DNA of 64,000 nucleotides, taken from positions 6,820,001-6,884,000 of the forward strand of contig JAKZAN010000004.1 in assembly GCA_023053545.1 (NCBI GenBank), written 5' to 3'. The translations under genes and the position numbers were made by a program. Of this stretch, positions 11,341 to 24,500 are shown in pieces (the stretch's first letter is position 1; every line of letters starts with the position of its first letter). This stretch comes from Lepidurus packardi. Lineage: Eukaryota; Arthropoda; Branchiopoda; Notostraca; Triopsidae. The notes beneath the pieces were generated by a model. That model made no database searches. It was not told the DNA's origin and saw only the letters and a program-made list of their open reading frames with translations.

Positions 11341-14300
11341 TAGCAGTCAATACTTCTCTTCAATGCGACTTTCAGCTCGCTTATAGAGCCAAAAGTGTAC
11401 TCAATTCCAGGAGAGATATGGTTGCGATTCGTTTGAAATTGAAAGCCTAACTTTCGTTTGGCGCGTCGCAGGGTTTGGAAGTTTACGGGACGCTCTCAAC
11501 ATTAAAGGTAGTTTGTGTTCTTCCACCGGGGCATTGTTTGCTCTTCTGGTAGAGTCGGGTCCAGTCGATGTTGGACTGGGGACTCCGGGACGCTGTATAT
11601 ATACCATGATTGAGTCCAACTCGATTACGTTAACTAGGATGGCTCTCTCGCTCTTCCGTCTCTTCTCTGTTGCTCTTCTCTCTGGTTGCTCACCATGGGT
11701 TTTAGCTTGGCCTGGAAAGCGGTCAGCAAATCCTGGGGCTTCTCGTCTACCCAACTTAATCCGCTTAGGCTGCTTTGGCCTTTTATTTCGCTTGGCTTGC
11801 TGAGCAAGAAGAGCTGTAGTCCAAACATGAACCATGACTTGACTGTGATGCTGATTGACAAGAACCTAACAATCGCATTACTTACGGTTGCAAGTAGATA
11901 TATGAGCTCTCTTTATCATCCCCTTTCTTTCATGCCCACCCACCCACTCCCAACTCCCCTCAAACATCCTCTTTTGGTATTACGTATTATGTTGCCCGTG
12001 AAAATCATCTCCATCCTAACGAATCCCTTTTCCTTAAATGAAAATCCAAGTAAATTGCTTCTAATTAAATTACCCCAAGTATCTCTTTTCCTGTCAGCAT
12101 CCTTGCAATACATCAGTATCTTTGTTCTACACCGCCAAACATTTCTGGGTAATTTTACAATTGCTACTTTACAATATTCGTTTTTTCTTATAATAATACG
12201 ATATTATACAATATTTTAGAATATTATATATATTTCAAATAATAAGGTGAGCAATAATAATAATACAATAACTTGAGCATGAATAACAAGAACTTGGAGT
12301 CACTTTACTATAAACAGACACTTCGGACTTGGAAAATAAAAAAAAAAATAACCACAATATTTAGTTGCAAACTTACCAGGAAATGTTATCTTGTTATATT
12401 ATAAGGGTTGGGGGGTGGGGTACAGTTAAAAACCGTATAGTACATCCCGAAAGAAAGAAAAGTCAGGGAGAGAGGATCTCTAGGGGGGGTTAGGACTAAC
12501 GCCAGCAGCCATAATTTCTGAGCATTTGCGGAGCTGTGTTATGATAAGGAACTATGGTGTTGCAGCCAAAAGCATTGCCGGTACCGCTGAAGATCGTTCA
12601 AGCCCCAGCGTTTGGGGTACACATGGGAGTTATAAGATTCGATTAGAGTGATGACAAGGGAAATGGTGCGGAAACACACTTGAAAGCTTCAACGTCTCTT
12701 GCTCTGCAGTTTCTCTTCCTAGTTAACTTTCTTCGCTTTTCAACACACACACACACATCGTGCTTGTGGAGGTTATCCTCTATAAATTATACACACGTCT
12801 CTTTCAACCCGCATGTATACGTTAGTATGGTGTGAAATCCCAAACATCAATGTTAGATGGGTGTTTGTATTTCACTTTATTAGACGCTATATATCTGTTT
12901 GCCCCTTTTTCGCCCTTCACGTCAAGCTCTAGCCACACATTACTTCCAAATTTGTTTAAGAATGTGTCGAGTCCCTTTGCTTCCCTACAACCTCCCTTCA
13001 TTCCAAAGTTTCTAAGTGCTTTTCATGGCCTGCGGAGGAAAATTAAGCATCAGTAGCTCCAGCAAGCTCCAGGAATTTGAACTTGAAGTTTAAAGGTGTA
13101 ACTGGAGTGTTATTTCTGTTACGCTACTGCCGCGGGGCTGTTTCTTGACTCAATATTGCTGCAGCTATGGGAGGTTGGACGAATAGGAGCTACATGGTCA
13201 AGTTAGTTATCGTTGTTGATCTTTCTGAAACGGCAAAAAAGTTGTTCTAGCAAGAATCCGTGCTATTCGCGCTTTGAAACAAACAAGAACAAACTTAAAA
13301 TGCAGTAAAGTAGAAATGGAAAAGAAATGTTTGCTTGAAGAGTAACAGAAGGGGACATTCAAGGGACGGAGCGACGGTAACTAGAAATCTAAACAGACAT
13401 GGTGTAATGGCAACTGTGTTGACTTTAGCCACTCTTTTTGGGGAGGGACGCTTATAAGCATCGCGACTTTTAACAACTCGAAGTGAAAGAAAAAGAGCGA
13501 GAGGAAAGACAAGCAACACAAACCTTGATCTGGACAGCTGAGGCTAGCACACATACACACACACAGAGCAGCACATGCTCTCTTTTTCGTTTTGTTTTAT
13601 TTTTCAATTTTATTTTTTATACACAGGGAATTTGAGAAAGATATATAAGTTAGAACCTCTCTCTGACTCCGATGTGATGGGCATATCTCGCGACTTCATT
13701 CTCTTCAACAGTTTATCTTCTCGAGGAGACCGAAAATTGGTGAAAAAAGGCAGCTGTAATTGAATTTTACCCTCTGATGGATTGGAGCGCTGAAGAACGA
13801 CAAGCACAGAGCGAGAGAGAAAGAACGCAGTTGTGTATGTCTTGGCGGAATTTCCTTTTCGACACCTCCGAAAGTGTCTATTGCCATTTATTTGAAGTAC
13901 CTATCTATCCATTTTCAGTTTCATTTTTGCTGGATTTGCTTTCACTTTTTCGATTTGTTTTACTTTACTTTGCTTTTTATTATTTTTGCAAAAATGCGTT
14001 ACATTCTGGAATGAAATGATATAGTCAAAAGTATCCTCTTTGGAATCCTTTAGTTTAGTTTATTATTATGTTTACTCTTTTTTAAATTTTAACTTTACGA
14101 AATTCGTCTTAATGTTTTAGATGTATTTTTCCTTTATTTTATGTTTTATTATTTTTTGCAAAAATGTGTTGCGTTCTGAAATAAAAGGAAAAATAAAAAT
14201 TGGGATCAAAATAAAATTCTCTGCTAAGTTTCCAACTTTTATCAGAGAGAGGTCGTAATCCCCGAATTCCGGTCTATAGCCAGTCCGCGGAAGTTGTTGC

Positions 14301-16142
14301 GTGCGGGAAGCTCGTAAGTCATTTACGATGACGTATGTTTGTAGTACGCATAAGAAGCATAACCGAGTTAGACCTACACATAAAAGTGTGGGCCCGTATA
14401 CGTATTCCATAACCTTGTCGTGTTTCTATTCGTATGATCTGCCATAGCGAGCAGAACAATGCCATTAACTGTGCAGTGTACAAACTAGTCCATGGAGAGT
14501 TAATACCACTTCTTCTACTATATTCCTTAGCGGAATCTTTGGTACACAAAGAGGCTTCCTTTGTTAAGATTTCGGGTGCGGTTGCCTTTTTTTTTTAGAA
14601 GCTTCTGACTTATGTTGGCCACTCGACAAAGCGACCTCTTGTGTTTGCTTTTAAGCTGACTTGTTCTTGTTTCAGACTTTTATATCATTTCAGTTTATTT
14701 CTTTTCCGACAAGAGTTACAAAAAATAAAGCTTAGTCCAACTTGATAGGGACACAGACACACACTCCAACAACACCTCTTACCCCTCACCCCCATACAGT
14801 CAAAAGACCCCCCTCACCCTTCCAAAGATTCTTGTTTCTCCCTTGAGAAAAGTCCGAATTGATACCGTTTGTAAAGACTGAACTACACACTTCTTTTTCT
14901 TTGTCTTTCGGCCTCTTTTTACGTTCATTTGCAGTTGTACGTTAGAAATACAGTACCAAGATAAATACACAAACGAGGGCAGGGGAACAATGTTAAGAAG
15001 GCACGTCTTTGACATAGGCCTACATACATACTGTCGGATATAAAATGTGTGTATTTTTACTGTACTGGGGTTATGAAGTAAAGTTTTAGTATGCATGACC
15101 GCAGCTTCCGGAAATTCTTCCAGTCAAGAGGACTTTGTCTAAAATAGAAAATAAAAAAGCGCGGAATCGTCACTTCTCGTGCAGCTTTTTTCGGAAAACC
15201 CGCCTTCGCCCTTGATAAAAAAAAGTAGCGAATACAATTCGGTATCTTTTAACGCTAAGAAGGGCTAAAAATAAAATAAAGTAAGAAAATTTCCCATTTC
15301 TTTCACTTTTTGTTTATTTTTCTTTGGCGTATATTTTATTATTATTTGGCGGGCCGTGATGGCTTAAGAAAGCAAGTTCTCCCGAAGTCGGGATAAAGAT
15401 GTCGAAGTAGAGTCGAAGAAGCCAACACGCGTAGTAAAAAGAGGCAACAAGGGCCGCCTTTTGAGCTTTTGTTTATTGATGGATATTTCTCTCCAACCAG
15501 GAAGATTTTTTTTCTGGGGGGGGGGGGGGGGGGGGGGTAGAAAATGGCAGTGTGGGATCCCGCCAGTGTGGGTTAATTTCCTTGATCCTTTTTTATTTTT
15601 TTGGAGAGAAAAGTTGTTTCTATGCAGTGAAGATAAGCCCCAAAGGAGAGAGAAAATTGATTCCAAATCTTCATGCAAATTGGAATGGGGGTGCGAGGAT
15701 AAGAGAGAAGGCTATATGGAGCTTACATCGTTTTCTTTGGGTATATAGAACATTGTTGGTGTTATACAAGGAAAGGGAAGTGGTGTGGAAAATGGTCATG
15801 TCGTGAAAAAGAAGAAAGAAAGGAAAAATGAAAAGGGAGGAAATTCATTTTAATAGGTAAATAGAAAGGAGCCTTGCGTGGTTGCTCACAATTTCCTTTA
15901 TCGACAACCAGTTTTGGGTGTATGAAGACTATCAGAAGAGCACTCCCTTCAGGTTAAAAGCTATGGCAAATACTCTAATCGCTGCTAAAATGAAGCGTGC
16001 GGCTAATAATCGTTTATTTGTTGTTTCCTTTTGCTGGCAAAAATATTATAATGATAGAATAAATTAACAGGGTGGGGTTGTATTATAATAAGTTGAAAGG
16101 TAATTACAAGATCCAATGAAACAATCAATAATAGAATTAAAA
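11341..16142. other. Non-coding spacer with unexplained GC-richer patch
   Basis: No gene can be assigned. At 11401-11861 the DNA is GC-richer than its surroundings and stays open in several frames: 144 and 75 codons on the minus strand, 96 and 177 on the plus. None shows a family signature I recognise. The rest is AT-rich. It contains a (CA)n tract at 12742-12757, another near 13552-13566, and a run of 22 G at 15516-15537. Confidence 0.45.
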
Positions 16143-16960
16143 TACAGCAGACGTCGCTTATGTGATCACGAATGTCAATATTGATTCTATTAAGCGGAGA
16201 TTCTAGTAACCGAAAAGCGAAAATCTGCAGTAAAATACGACGATTAATCGTTGCGTGAAACGAACTGGCTTATTTAAACCAAAGAAAAAAATCACCGTCT
16301 ACTTTTTGACACTATCCAACGTTTCCTTTTTCTAGATTCACTACACACACTATTCTTTATTTCGAAACGATTTTTTAACAATTTTGTAGAGATGATTGTG
16401 GAATTCCTAACTTAACGGCCGTTTGCCTTTGTGTTAAATGTTTTAAATTTAACTTGTCATAAGTTCCAATGAGTCGCAACTTCTCTTTTACCTTTAAATC
16501 AATTCTTTTCTTATTTGTCGCTATTTCTATGTAACCACAGATCTAAAACGCAACTAGCATTGCGCCTTTGCAAGCCTATTCGGTTCTCAATACGATACGC
16601 TTTCAATTTTCCCAGTCAATTAAAGAAACTGGTCATCCAGTTGAATACCCTGCTCATTTAATTGACTGGGGAGTTTACAAGAATTTCCGCCTAAGCGTAG
16701 TAGTAGGCTGGAAATGATAATATTTGTCAAAACGACGTAAAAACAATGTCATTTGTCAATCTGCAAAGTCCATGTAGCAGTCGCTACTGCATTTTCGTTA
16801 CTGTACACGTGACAATTCTTTTGAAATTGATTTTGATATCCGGAAGTGTGATTCCAATAAGCGATTCAAATGCTATGAATTTAGTCGTTTTGAATCGGTC
16901 CTTTAAAATTTGATTTCATAAAGCGGCTGATTCTAACAACCAGTGATCGCAATAACACAA
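16143..16960 (-). mobile_element. pogo/Tigger-type relic, copy 1
   Basis: About 815 bp in reverse orientation, starting at TA (16143-16144) with CAGCAGACGTCGCTTATG, close to the ends of the copies at 33856-34731 and 42340-43163. On the minus strand it carries the same remnant of a transposase N-terminus, including 'tctagaaaaaggaaacg' and a '...CTTAATAGAATCAATATTGACA' end. The start codon is mutated (ATG to ATA) and the frame is broken before the first HTH. TA-flanked ends and a CENP-B-like HTH point to the pogo group of Tc1/mariner elements. Confidence 0.6.
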
Positions 16961-18899
16961 TAGGATGACAGAAAATAGGAAATTAAATTAGTAGTACAAT
17001 GAAATACAACACTATTGATTTAAGTAAAAATAATAAGCTAACATGAAATAAAAGATAAGCAATATTGTCAAAAACCAACGAATGGGATTTCCTTTTTGGA
17101 GTAATTTATTAAGCTGAAAATGAGAAACTACATATTTGATTATGCATAGGTAGTTAAGATACTTTATCGGTAAAAGTAATTCCTATTCCTATTCGGCCCC
17201 TGCCACTTCATTACAATCGCAGCTGGACATCAGGTGTGAGGCACGGAAGCAGAACCCCTATAAACAGGGAGCGATCCTTTTCTGTTTGAATTATAGAGTT
17301 TGCAATAAAAAGAGGAGTGCCGTAGATACATAGTATATACTTCTTCCAACGATGACGTCCATTTATGTAAATATTGAGTTAAAAAGAAACATATTATCAC
17401 GTGGTTTTGTCATAGCTTTTGGCCTTGCAGAGGACGGGGAGGGGGTGTAAAAAAATGATAAAGGTTGTTGAGGTTAGCTAAAAAAAATACTATAACGGGA
17501 GAAGAAGAGTCTTGAGGGGACGGTTACTTATTGATCGCGTGGAACATGCGAGAGTGCATAGAAGCTATAGGGCGACACACAAGCACCAGACACACATAAC
17601 ACAAACTACACCCATACTACACACACACAAATACATACCACAAGGCAAGGAATCTTAAAGGTTTTTCACCGTTTTCAATGCTGTTGTAACCTAAGGGGGT
17701 TTGCTTGTTAGTTGCTTTACGTGTAGAAGACCTGCAGGTCTAAAATGAGCGAAGAGTATATGACCCGTGACCCCTCTTCTTATACCCTCTACCCCAGCCC
17801 CCCCCCCCCCCCCGCAACGCTTCCAAGTCTTTGTGGAATCCTTTCGGTTGCTGGGGCACTACGTAGTCGCGCGATATACACAAGACGCTATAGTGGCTAT
17901 GGATATGGAGCGAGGCCGGTACCTACCTGAGCCCACCTGCGGAGTTACATTATGCGACTGTGACAGTTGTGGGGCCCGGCGTCGTCGGCGTCGTCATCGT
18001 CGACGACGTCCTGTGCGTAGCATGATATTAGTAAGGGTTTCCTTCCTTGGGTTGCCAAGTCGTAAAACCTTCAGGAACGCTATATGCAAGAGAGAGGGGG
18101 GACTCTTTTTATCCTGGAAAATATATGTATCTTTGCTCTGCGATATATTTCCGTTGGACTACCTCGGCAGCTTTTGGCAGGGGGGGTCATGCATGAATGC
18201 AAGTGCCAAATGGACGAGAATCTAACCTGGGGGTCTTTTCTCTAAATAACTGGTATATTACCGTGTGCACTATCTCTTACGCGCTGGTCGGATTCGATTC
18301 CCCAGGTGCAAAAGTGTCCACGGGCAGCGAAGGAACGGTCTTGTAATGGATAAAAAAAGAAGAAAACATTGTATTCTAAAGGGAAAAAATAATAAAAAGA
18401 GGAAGTATTATGATATGGGGGTTGTCCTCTTCTTTAGGGGGTTGTTGGGTGAACGAAGCAGAAAATTGAGGCGCTTTCAATGCAAAACGAAAGCATATCA
18501 CTCTAGAGAGAAAAGGATAAAGAGAGCGAGTCCATTCATGCAACGCAAATGGGAATCCATTTCTATCGCTGCCGAAGCTGAAAATGAAATGCATGATTTA
18601 TACTGATTGCATATTTACCGTGTGAAAGAGAGCATGTGTTGGTGGCGGTGAACCGATATTCACTCTCACCAGGTCTGATTGCAAGTTTTTCGGGGTACCC
18701 AACAGCCTTTTTGCTTAAGGAGAGAGAGAGAGTGCTTCTTCATTGTTGGGCTGCTTCCTGCCGGTTGGGTACTTTAAAGGAACAATGAATTCCGAGTTCA
18801 AACCAAACCGATTTGATTTTAAGTTCATTTTACTTAACAATGAATGAAATAGATGGCTCTAATGTTAATTTCTCGGCTCTTTTGTGTCTCTCCTTACAG
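16961..18899. other. Non-coding DNA just upstream of the teneurin first coding exon
   Basis: No supportable coding sequence. It includes CA-rich DNA (17574-17640), a run of 16 C at 17798-17813 that creates poly-Pro frames, and a GA tract near 18719-18731. Frames at 17745-18225 and 18265-18606 are driven by these tracts and by CGN repeats. A pyrimidine-rich stretch ending in CAG at 18899 looks like a splice acceptor, so part of this DNA may be an intron behind a non-coding first exon. Confidence 0.45.
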
Positions 18900-19083
18900 G
18901 TGATCTGACCGCAAGTGTGAGTGACGTCATGACATTTTGGCCTGTCCTCTACCAACAGTAATAGCAACTAATAATATAGCTTTCAAAAGAAGTGACGGAA
19001 GAGGGTGGAAAAACCGGAACGCAAGAGAGTAGAGCAGAGCATAAAAATATAATTAAATTTGAAAAGCCCATGAATTCTTCATC
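18900..19083 (+). other. Probable 5' UTR of the teneurin gene, after a splice acceptor
   Basis: The run 'ttttgtgtctctccttacag' ends at 18899 and fits a strong 3' splice site, so the first coding exon probably begins at 18900. Stops in the coding frame (TAG at 19030, TAA at 19042 and 19054) rule out upstream extension of the protein. The segment also contains a perfect CRE-like octamer and a short upstream ATG. If transcription starts inside this region instead, it would be promoter DNA; sequence alone does not decide. Confidence 0.5.
18922..18929. promoter_or_regulatory. CRE-like palindrome TGACGTCA
   Basis: The exact palindromic CREB/ATF consensus lies 155 bp before the teneurin start codon. 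It could act in a proximal promoter, but the strong splice acceptor 23 bp upstream suggests the site may simply lie in transcribed 5' UTR. No function is shown. Confidence 0.3.
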
Positions 19084-19135
19084 ATGGAAAGGCTTCAGCA
19101 CGGCAGCGGCAACACTGGGACCAGCCAGTCTATGA
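19070..19135 (+). other. Overlapping upstream ORF (21 codons)
   Basis: ATG at 19070 opens a 21-codon frame that runs over the teneurin ATG at 19084 in a different frame and stops at TGA 19133-19135. Its context (cccATGa) is weaker at +4 than the teneurin context (atcATGg). If this stretch is in the mature 5' UTR, scanning ribosomes would meet it first, which could lower teneurin translation. The peptide itself has no recognisable features. Confidence 0.35.
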
Positions 19136-19354
19136 AAAATCGTTTGAATCATCCCATGAGCCATGATCTCCATTCCCGGGAGACTCCTCCCGCCAGCGAA
19201 AAGCCGGATCCGTTTCACCGTAGTCAGTCGCAAGTGTCTGCTACATCCCGTTATTCTCGGGCGTCGGATTCCGATGCCATGTACGAATGCATTGATGACG
19301 AAAACGGTCAATCTCAGCCTCACTCGGGCACTTCCAACAGGCAGCACTTAATGG
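19084..19354 (+). CDS. Ten-m/Ten-a: Teneurin, coding exon 1 (cytoplasmic N-terminus, residues 1-90)
   Basis: This is the first coding exon of a teneurin, a type II transmembrane receptor used in cell adhesion, axon guidance and synapse matching. ATG 19084 is the first in frame after upstream stops. The exon encodes a polar Ser/His/Asn-rich segment with no cysteine until 'YECIDDENG' near residues 68-76. It ends at donor G|GTGAGC in phase 1, and the last G joins GC of the next exon to give Gly91. This segment is poorly conserved between species; the assignment rests on exact phase continuity with later exons that do carry teneurin signatures. Reading on past the donor gives an ORF to 19488 that is unlikely to be used. 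The paralogue (Ten-m or Ten-a) is not resolved. Confidence 0.7.
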
Positions 19355-20444
19355 GTGAGCGCCTTATTTCTGCTATTCTTGCATACACTGCTGCATATAC
19401 AAATCTTGCTACTTTTACAACTAAATATGGGGCACCTGCCATGCCCATTACTTTCATAAAATGTTGTAAAATTAAAAGTACACATTAGTATATTATTTCA
19501 ATCGAAGCGCACAATTTGGAGTTACTTTTACTCCAAAGATGTATAAAATAGCCATAGGAAATTGTATTTAAATAGTAAATTTGTGCACTTAAGTAGTGCA
19601 ATTGTACTTAAACATTATTATTAAGTATTACGTATTGAATATTTATTGGTACCTTTTATGCCATTAAAATACTGTAAAATCATGAGTATTTTGTACAGTG
19701 TAGACAATTTAAACTGTTTAGTTAGCTGTAAATAGTCATTTCCTCACGTTACAGGGAATTGGACTAGAATTCTTAAGGATAATCCAGACTAACGCGTAAA
19801 ATTCCTCAAGTATTTTGGGGTTTTATTGGCTTCCATTGATCCAACACGCAAGAGCTTCTCTTTCTTGCAAGTGATACATTCTAGTCGGCTTGGGTAATTT
19901 TTTTTAAATAGAAAACGCTTCCAAGATTCGTTTTTCGTTTTTCCATTTCAAGTCCCATAAGCCAAACGGAAAAGTGATTCACAACTTTTTACGGTTTACA
20001 TACCCGGTTGGGAAGTTGGGAAGGTAGAAAAACTATGGAGAACGGCAGCCGAATTACAGAATGGGCAGTGATTTATAGGGTGTGACTCGCACGATTTTTA
20101 TGATTCACCCCTGACTCCCATTCCTTTCACAGCATTACTTCTTTCCTTATTTTATCCAGTAACTCTCGTATTATATTTATTTTCTGGGGATAGAGCTTGA
20201 AGTTCGCAAAAGGATGAAGGGGTGGAAAAGAACTGTAAGGTGTGCTCTTTAAATTTTTGGGAAAAAGCGAGAAAGAAATTGACCCTCTACATTGACACAC
20301 GAATGTAGGTTATGTTAGCCCGTAAACGATAGACGGTTCGAGTCCTTAAATGAGAAAGAAAAAAGTTATAGGCCCATTTAGGCTCAGCTTTGGTAGCCTG
20401 TGTCAGGTTGTTGGAGGTCTGATGGGTCTTCGAACCACGTGCTA

Positions 20445-20466
20445 GAGAAAGAGAGAGAGAGAGAGG
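20445..20466. repeat. (GA)n microsatellite
   Basis: An almost perfect GA dinucleotide run of about 22 bp in teneurin intron 1. Confidence 0.8.
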
Positions 20467-21309
20467 GTTTGTTTAGCTTTAGCGGCGGATTTCTAGGTTA
20501 TGTAATAATCGATAAAGGTAGGTATACAGGTAGGGCGCTGTTACATGTATGACTTGGCTCTTTTTTCTACCCCTTCGAGGTTAGCAGTATGGTACTGTTA
20601 GCTAAAAGGTAGGCGGGAATATGGATCCTTATTAGAAGCTAAACGAGGGCATCTAAAAATATACGAGGTCGTTTTCTGAATACGTGAGAAAAAATGAGAA
20701 ATAAAAAGACCCCCCCCCCCCTATTTTAGGAAGTGAAACGCTCCTCTTGTTTCCTTCAGAGTTAGGGTTGCCGAATAATTTGGCAAGGTTAGACCAGTAG
20801 CCCTAACACGCGTGCCTAACGAGGTAAATTGGTCCTAACTCTACAGTTACACAATAACCAAGCTTATTAGTATAGGGTTTCGGTCCGGTGGGAGGACATG
20901 TGTAACTCGTTTGTGATAAGAGTTCTGAGGGAAAAAGAAACTAACTAAGAAAGGGGGGTATTTGAAAAAATGGAAGGAAAATTTTTATGCGTGGTATACA
21001 CATACGTTGCTGAGAGAATCAATAATTCTGCTGAGAGACAGAGAGAGAGATGAGGTGCTATAGCCAGATCCGATTTTCGGAGAGAGCACCTTTATTTGGC
21101 TGCTGAAGGAGGGCAAATCATTGTCTGGCGAAAGCATCAAAGGTCACGTGACCTCATTAGTAGGGATCTTCCCTTGACAGGCGCTGATGAAGGCGGACTT
21201 GTCTTGTAGCAAGCGGATAGATCTGGTGGCCATAAGCGATGACAGACAAAACAAGAATCTTTCGGCCAAAATAATAAAAAATAGAAAGAAAAGAAGGCGC
21301 TATTCGCCG

Positions 21310-21590
21310 GCATCTTGGAACAGTATCGAAAGTCTCGGACTTGATAAGCTTGATGTGACTTATCTTTAAGTTTGGTATCTTTTGAAATGAGACTAAATCC
21401 TCAGAGCTAAATCAGGTAGAGTGTAGACTACGACCCAGAAAAGCATAACCTTTCATCCAAAAGAAGGAAAAAAAGAAAAGATGTTAATGGCCGCCATATT
21501 GTAACAGTATCGATATCTTGATGGACTTGATGAACCTGAAGGGACATGGTAGTTTAATATGTTTGAGACTAAAGTCCTCAAAACTAAAAG
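21310..21590 (+). repeat. Diverged direct repeat of about 100 bp
   Basis: Segment 21310-21412 and segment 21495-21590 share the ordered blocks 'aacagtatcga', 'ggacttgat', 'gagactaaa' and 'tcctcagagctaaa' / 'tcctcaaaactaaa'. The copies differ by many substitutions and small gaps, so the duplication is old. There is no coding capacity. Confidence 0.5.
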
Positions 21591-24500
21591 AGCGCCCTTT
21601 CCCCTTGCCAAGTATATAGAGTCGCTTTCGATTCAAAGGCTTTTTGATCGTTTGATGGACACTCCATTATGGTGAAAATACGCTTTAAAATGGATCACAC
21701 GGAGGGGAGAAGCAGATGAAAAGGGGGGGGTGGAAGAGCTTATAGGAGTATTTTCGTTCCAAGGTGCAATACCGAAGTTTATAGGGGGAGTCCAAGGGGT
21801 TAGTAGTTGGATTTTAGAATTTTTATCCATCATTCTATAGAATAAATTTTAGGTATAGAAAAGCGTGTGTGTGTGTATATATATAGAAAGGATGGATAAA
21901 ACGACCGTGAGTGCTGTGGAGCGGCAGCAGCTTTTGAGGCGTAGCTAAACATTGTTGGTGCGATAAAGGTCTTAGGTTGAGGAAAAGCGGTATTGTATGA
22001 GTGTGTGTATGTGTGCTAGTGTCAATGTGTGTGTGCTTTAGAACTATAGGGAGAGGTGTCATCTCCACATGCTGCGTTCTCAAACTTTCCCTTAAACCTT
22101 AAAGATGAGTCGAAATGAGCCCAAGGGGTACTGAAAAAGCGTCGTATGCATCATCAGACTCCTATTATGAGCTCCAAAATAGCAAAAGATTATATAGAAG
22201 ACCCTCTCCGTTATATTCTTAACCCCAGAGACAAAAAAGTTAATCCTTTTTTAAAAGTAAAATACTCTAGATTTCCTAAGCTATTCTTTTGTTGACTCTT
22301 GAAAGAAATAAAAGAAAAAAAGAGTTGGATAGAGAGAGACGTAGACAGGGAGTAACATGATGAGTCGCTTCGCGGGTAATAAGGCAATTGCAATTTGGGG
22401 ATTTCATCTTGTCCTTGTATCCTAACTGGTGGGGAACTTGGTCTATATAAATTACTGGGTCGTCATCGCGATGATCAAGAGTCGGATTTGATGAAGGATA
22501 TGACATTGCCTCAGGCTAAAAGCAACTTCCTCCGGCCCCCAAACTTCTCATCTCCGTTTGGAGAGATCGCTTGATGAAGCGGAAATGTTACGAGCGATAT
22601 GTTACTTAGGTATAAGATATTTCTGTTTCCTTCATTTTCAGCAAGAAATTTTCCAAGGCTCTGAGGATTTCCATTTTTTTTTTTCGGTTGGGCAATACCC
22701 CCTCCCCCACGTTGATCTTACGTTTCCCAGTGTAGCACTGGTTGACGTGTGCGTTGAACCCTGAACGCAGATGAGCATTACACAGCAACTTCTTTTCATA
22801 TTATTGCAGCTCGAGCGTAAAAGCGAACAGGCGTGGTTATATGGGGTGTTGAGGGCGAAGGGGTGTAAAAAATAAAATATTTTTACACCCTTGGCACATT
22901 TATTGAAGCGCGACAATGTTTCCGAAACTAGTGGAACCTCATAGACACTCGACGGCAAAAGCTGCGAAGCAGTCGCCGAGGCACACAGTCAGCAATTTCC
23001 TCCCTTTGCTCTACCCCCGGTATATAACTCTGTGTGTTTGCGTGCTCATCCCGGGCTGTATTATGTTTATGAGAGAGCAAAAAGAGGGAGCCCCCTTTCC
23101 AACGATTTCTAAGCTCGTAGAGTCAACACTTGACACCTCTTGCACACCTTGCCTCCAGGCTGTGTAATCTATAACCCCTCCACATAAGAAGAGCTTATAT
23201 GTTAGGTACAGTACGTGGCGCCACATATCTACGCCTCAGGGTGTGAGAGGGGCGACATTCTCCCAATCTTCTGTGTGTGCCTCCGTTTCGAAAAGTCGTG
23301 TTGCAAGGCGGAAACCCTTGTAAAAAAGAGAAAGAGCTTGGATAAACACCTCGGAGCGGTCGACATGATCATCTGCCTGATCCTTTTCGTCCCGGCTTTT
23401 CATCTCACAGCATCAGCAGAAATAGGCGCAGATTCTATACGGGTGTCCGGGACGATGAGAAAAGCCATAAAACTTGCTAGGGAACGGAGAGAAAGAGATG
23501 TAATTTGTCTCTTGCAATTGCCAATGCCAATGCCCAATGGCCTAAAAATAATAAAATATAAATGAAAAGGAAATGAAAGAAAATAGCTGGATCATTTATT
23601 TTCGCACGCCCTTGCCGCTTGTTATGCTGTGCGCTGTGGTGACGGTGATGACGACGCGGGTGACGGAGTCGCTGTCTTGTGATCTCCGCGGAGCGTTCGT
23701 AGCTTAATTTGGAAGAGATAATAGAAATACTATCCGAGCTTGCTTACTTTGCGCTTTGGTTTTGCTTTAAGCACTCGCTCACATAGACAACACACTCCGT
23801 TGTCCTGGGAGATGCAAATGCCAAGTTTTGGAAGGATAGGCATGTAAAGGGAGACTCAGCTCTGTGTACTGTACTCTGATGCGATGCAGCAAGCGGGGTT
23901 AAATACTGCTTGCTAGTAGAGAGAGTTTATGGGTCTTAAGAAGAAGATCGCAAAAGCGTGAACGGCGATTGAATTACCTCATCCCCTCTTCGCCCAGCGT
24001 CTCCTTCTATAGCTAGCTTTTGCCTTGGCGTCGTCCTATATAACAGCGTATACATCCCCTTTCAAAGAGATATCTATGGCGAACTAATTCTGTTTCGCCT
24101 CTTGTCCAAATCCTCGGGATTGGGGCTTGAAAGCGCCAAGTGATGCGGACGTTGTTTAGACCATTGCGAAAAACCTAGATCCTCCAATTTTATTTTCCAT
24201 TTTTTATTTCTCGAATCCTGAGAAGTGTTTAAGATTCTATTTCTTTCCAAGAATTATTGCTCATAATCATCGCTGAATAATTAAGTCGTAATTAACTATA
24301 GTCTTCTTATCACAAGTTATTTCGATTCCGTATTAGTTGTTACAGATTGAGCAATGAATTAATAGAGATATTGCAATTAATTGTTGCAAAGTTTAAAACT
24401 AATGTCGCAGTTTATATTCAGCACTAAAAATTGATTCATTAACTGTCTATAAAATAATTACTTTAATAGCCAACGTTGACTATTTCTGTTAGGTAATAGG

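Noticed and set aside
11686..12219. 177-codon plus-strand frame
   Set aside because: Low-complexity Leu/Ser/Pro composition, no motif, and the second half is AT-rich intergenic-like DNA.
17745..18225. Open frames of 61 and 152 codons with an Arg-rich block
   Set aside because: Created by a C16 run and a (CGN)n stretch. No domain and no partner exon.
18223..18308. Possible tRNA: ACCTGGGG at the 5' side, a GGATTCGATTCC T-arm-like palindrome and CCCCAGGT at the 3' side
   Set aside because: The outer 8-bp pairing is real, but there is no A box, no proper D- or anticodon arm, and the T-stem would have to share bases with the acceptor stem.
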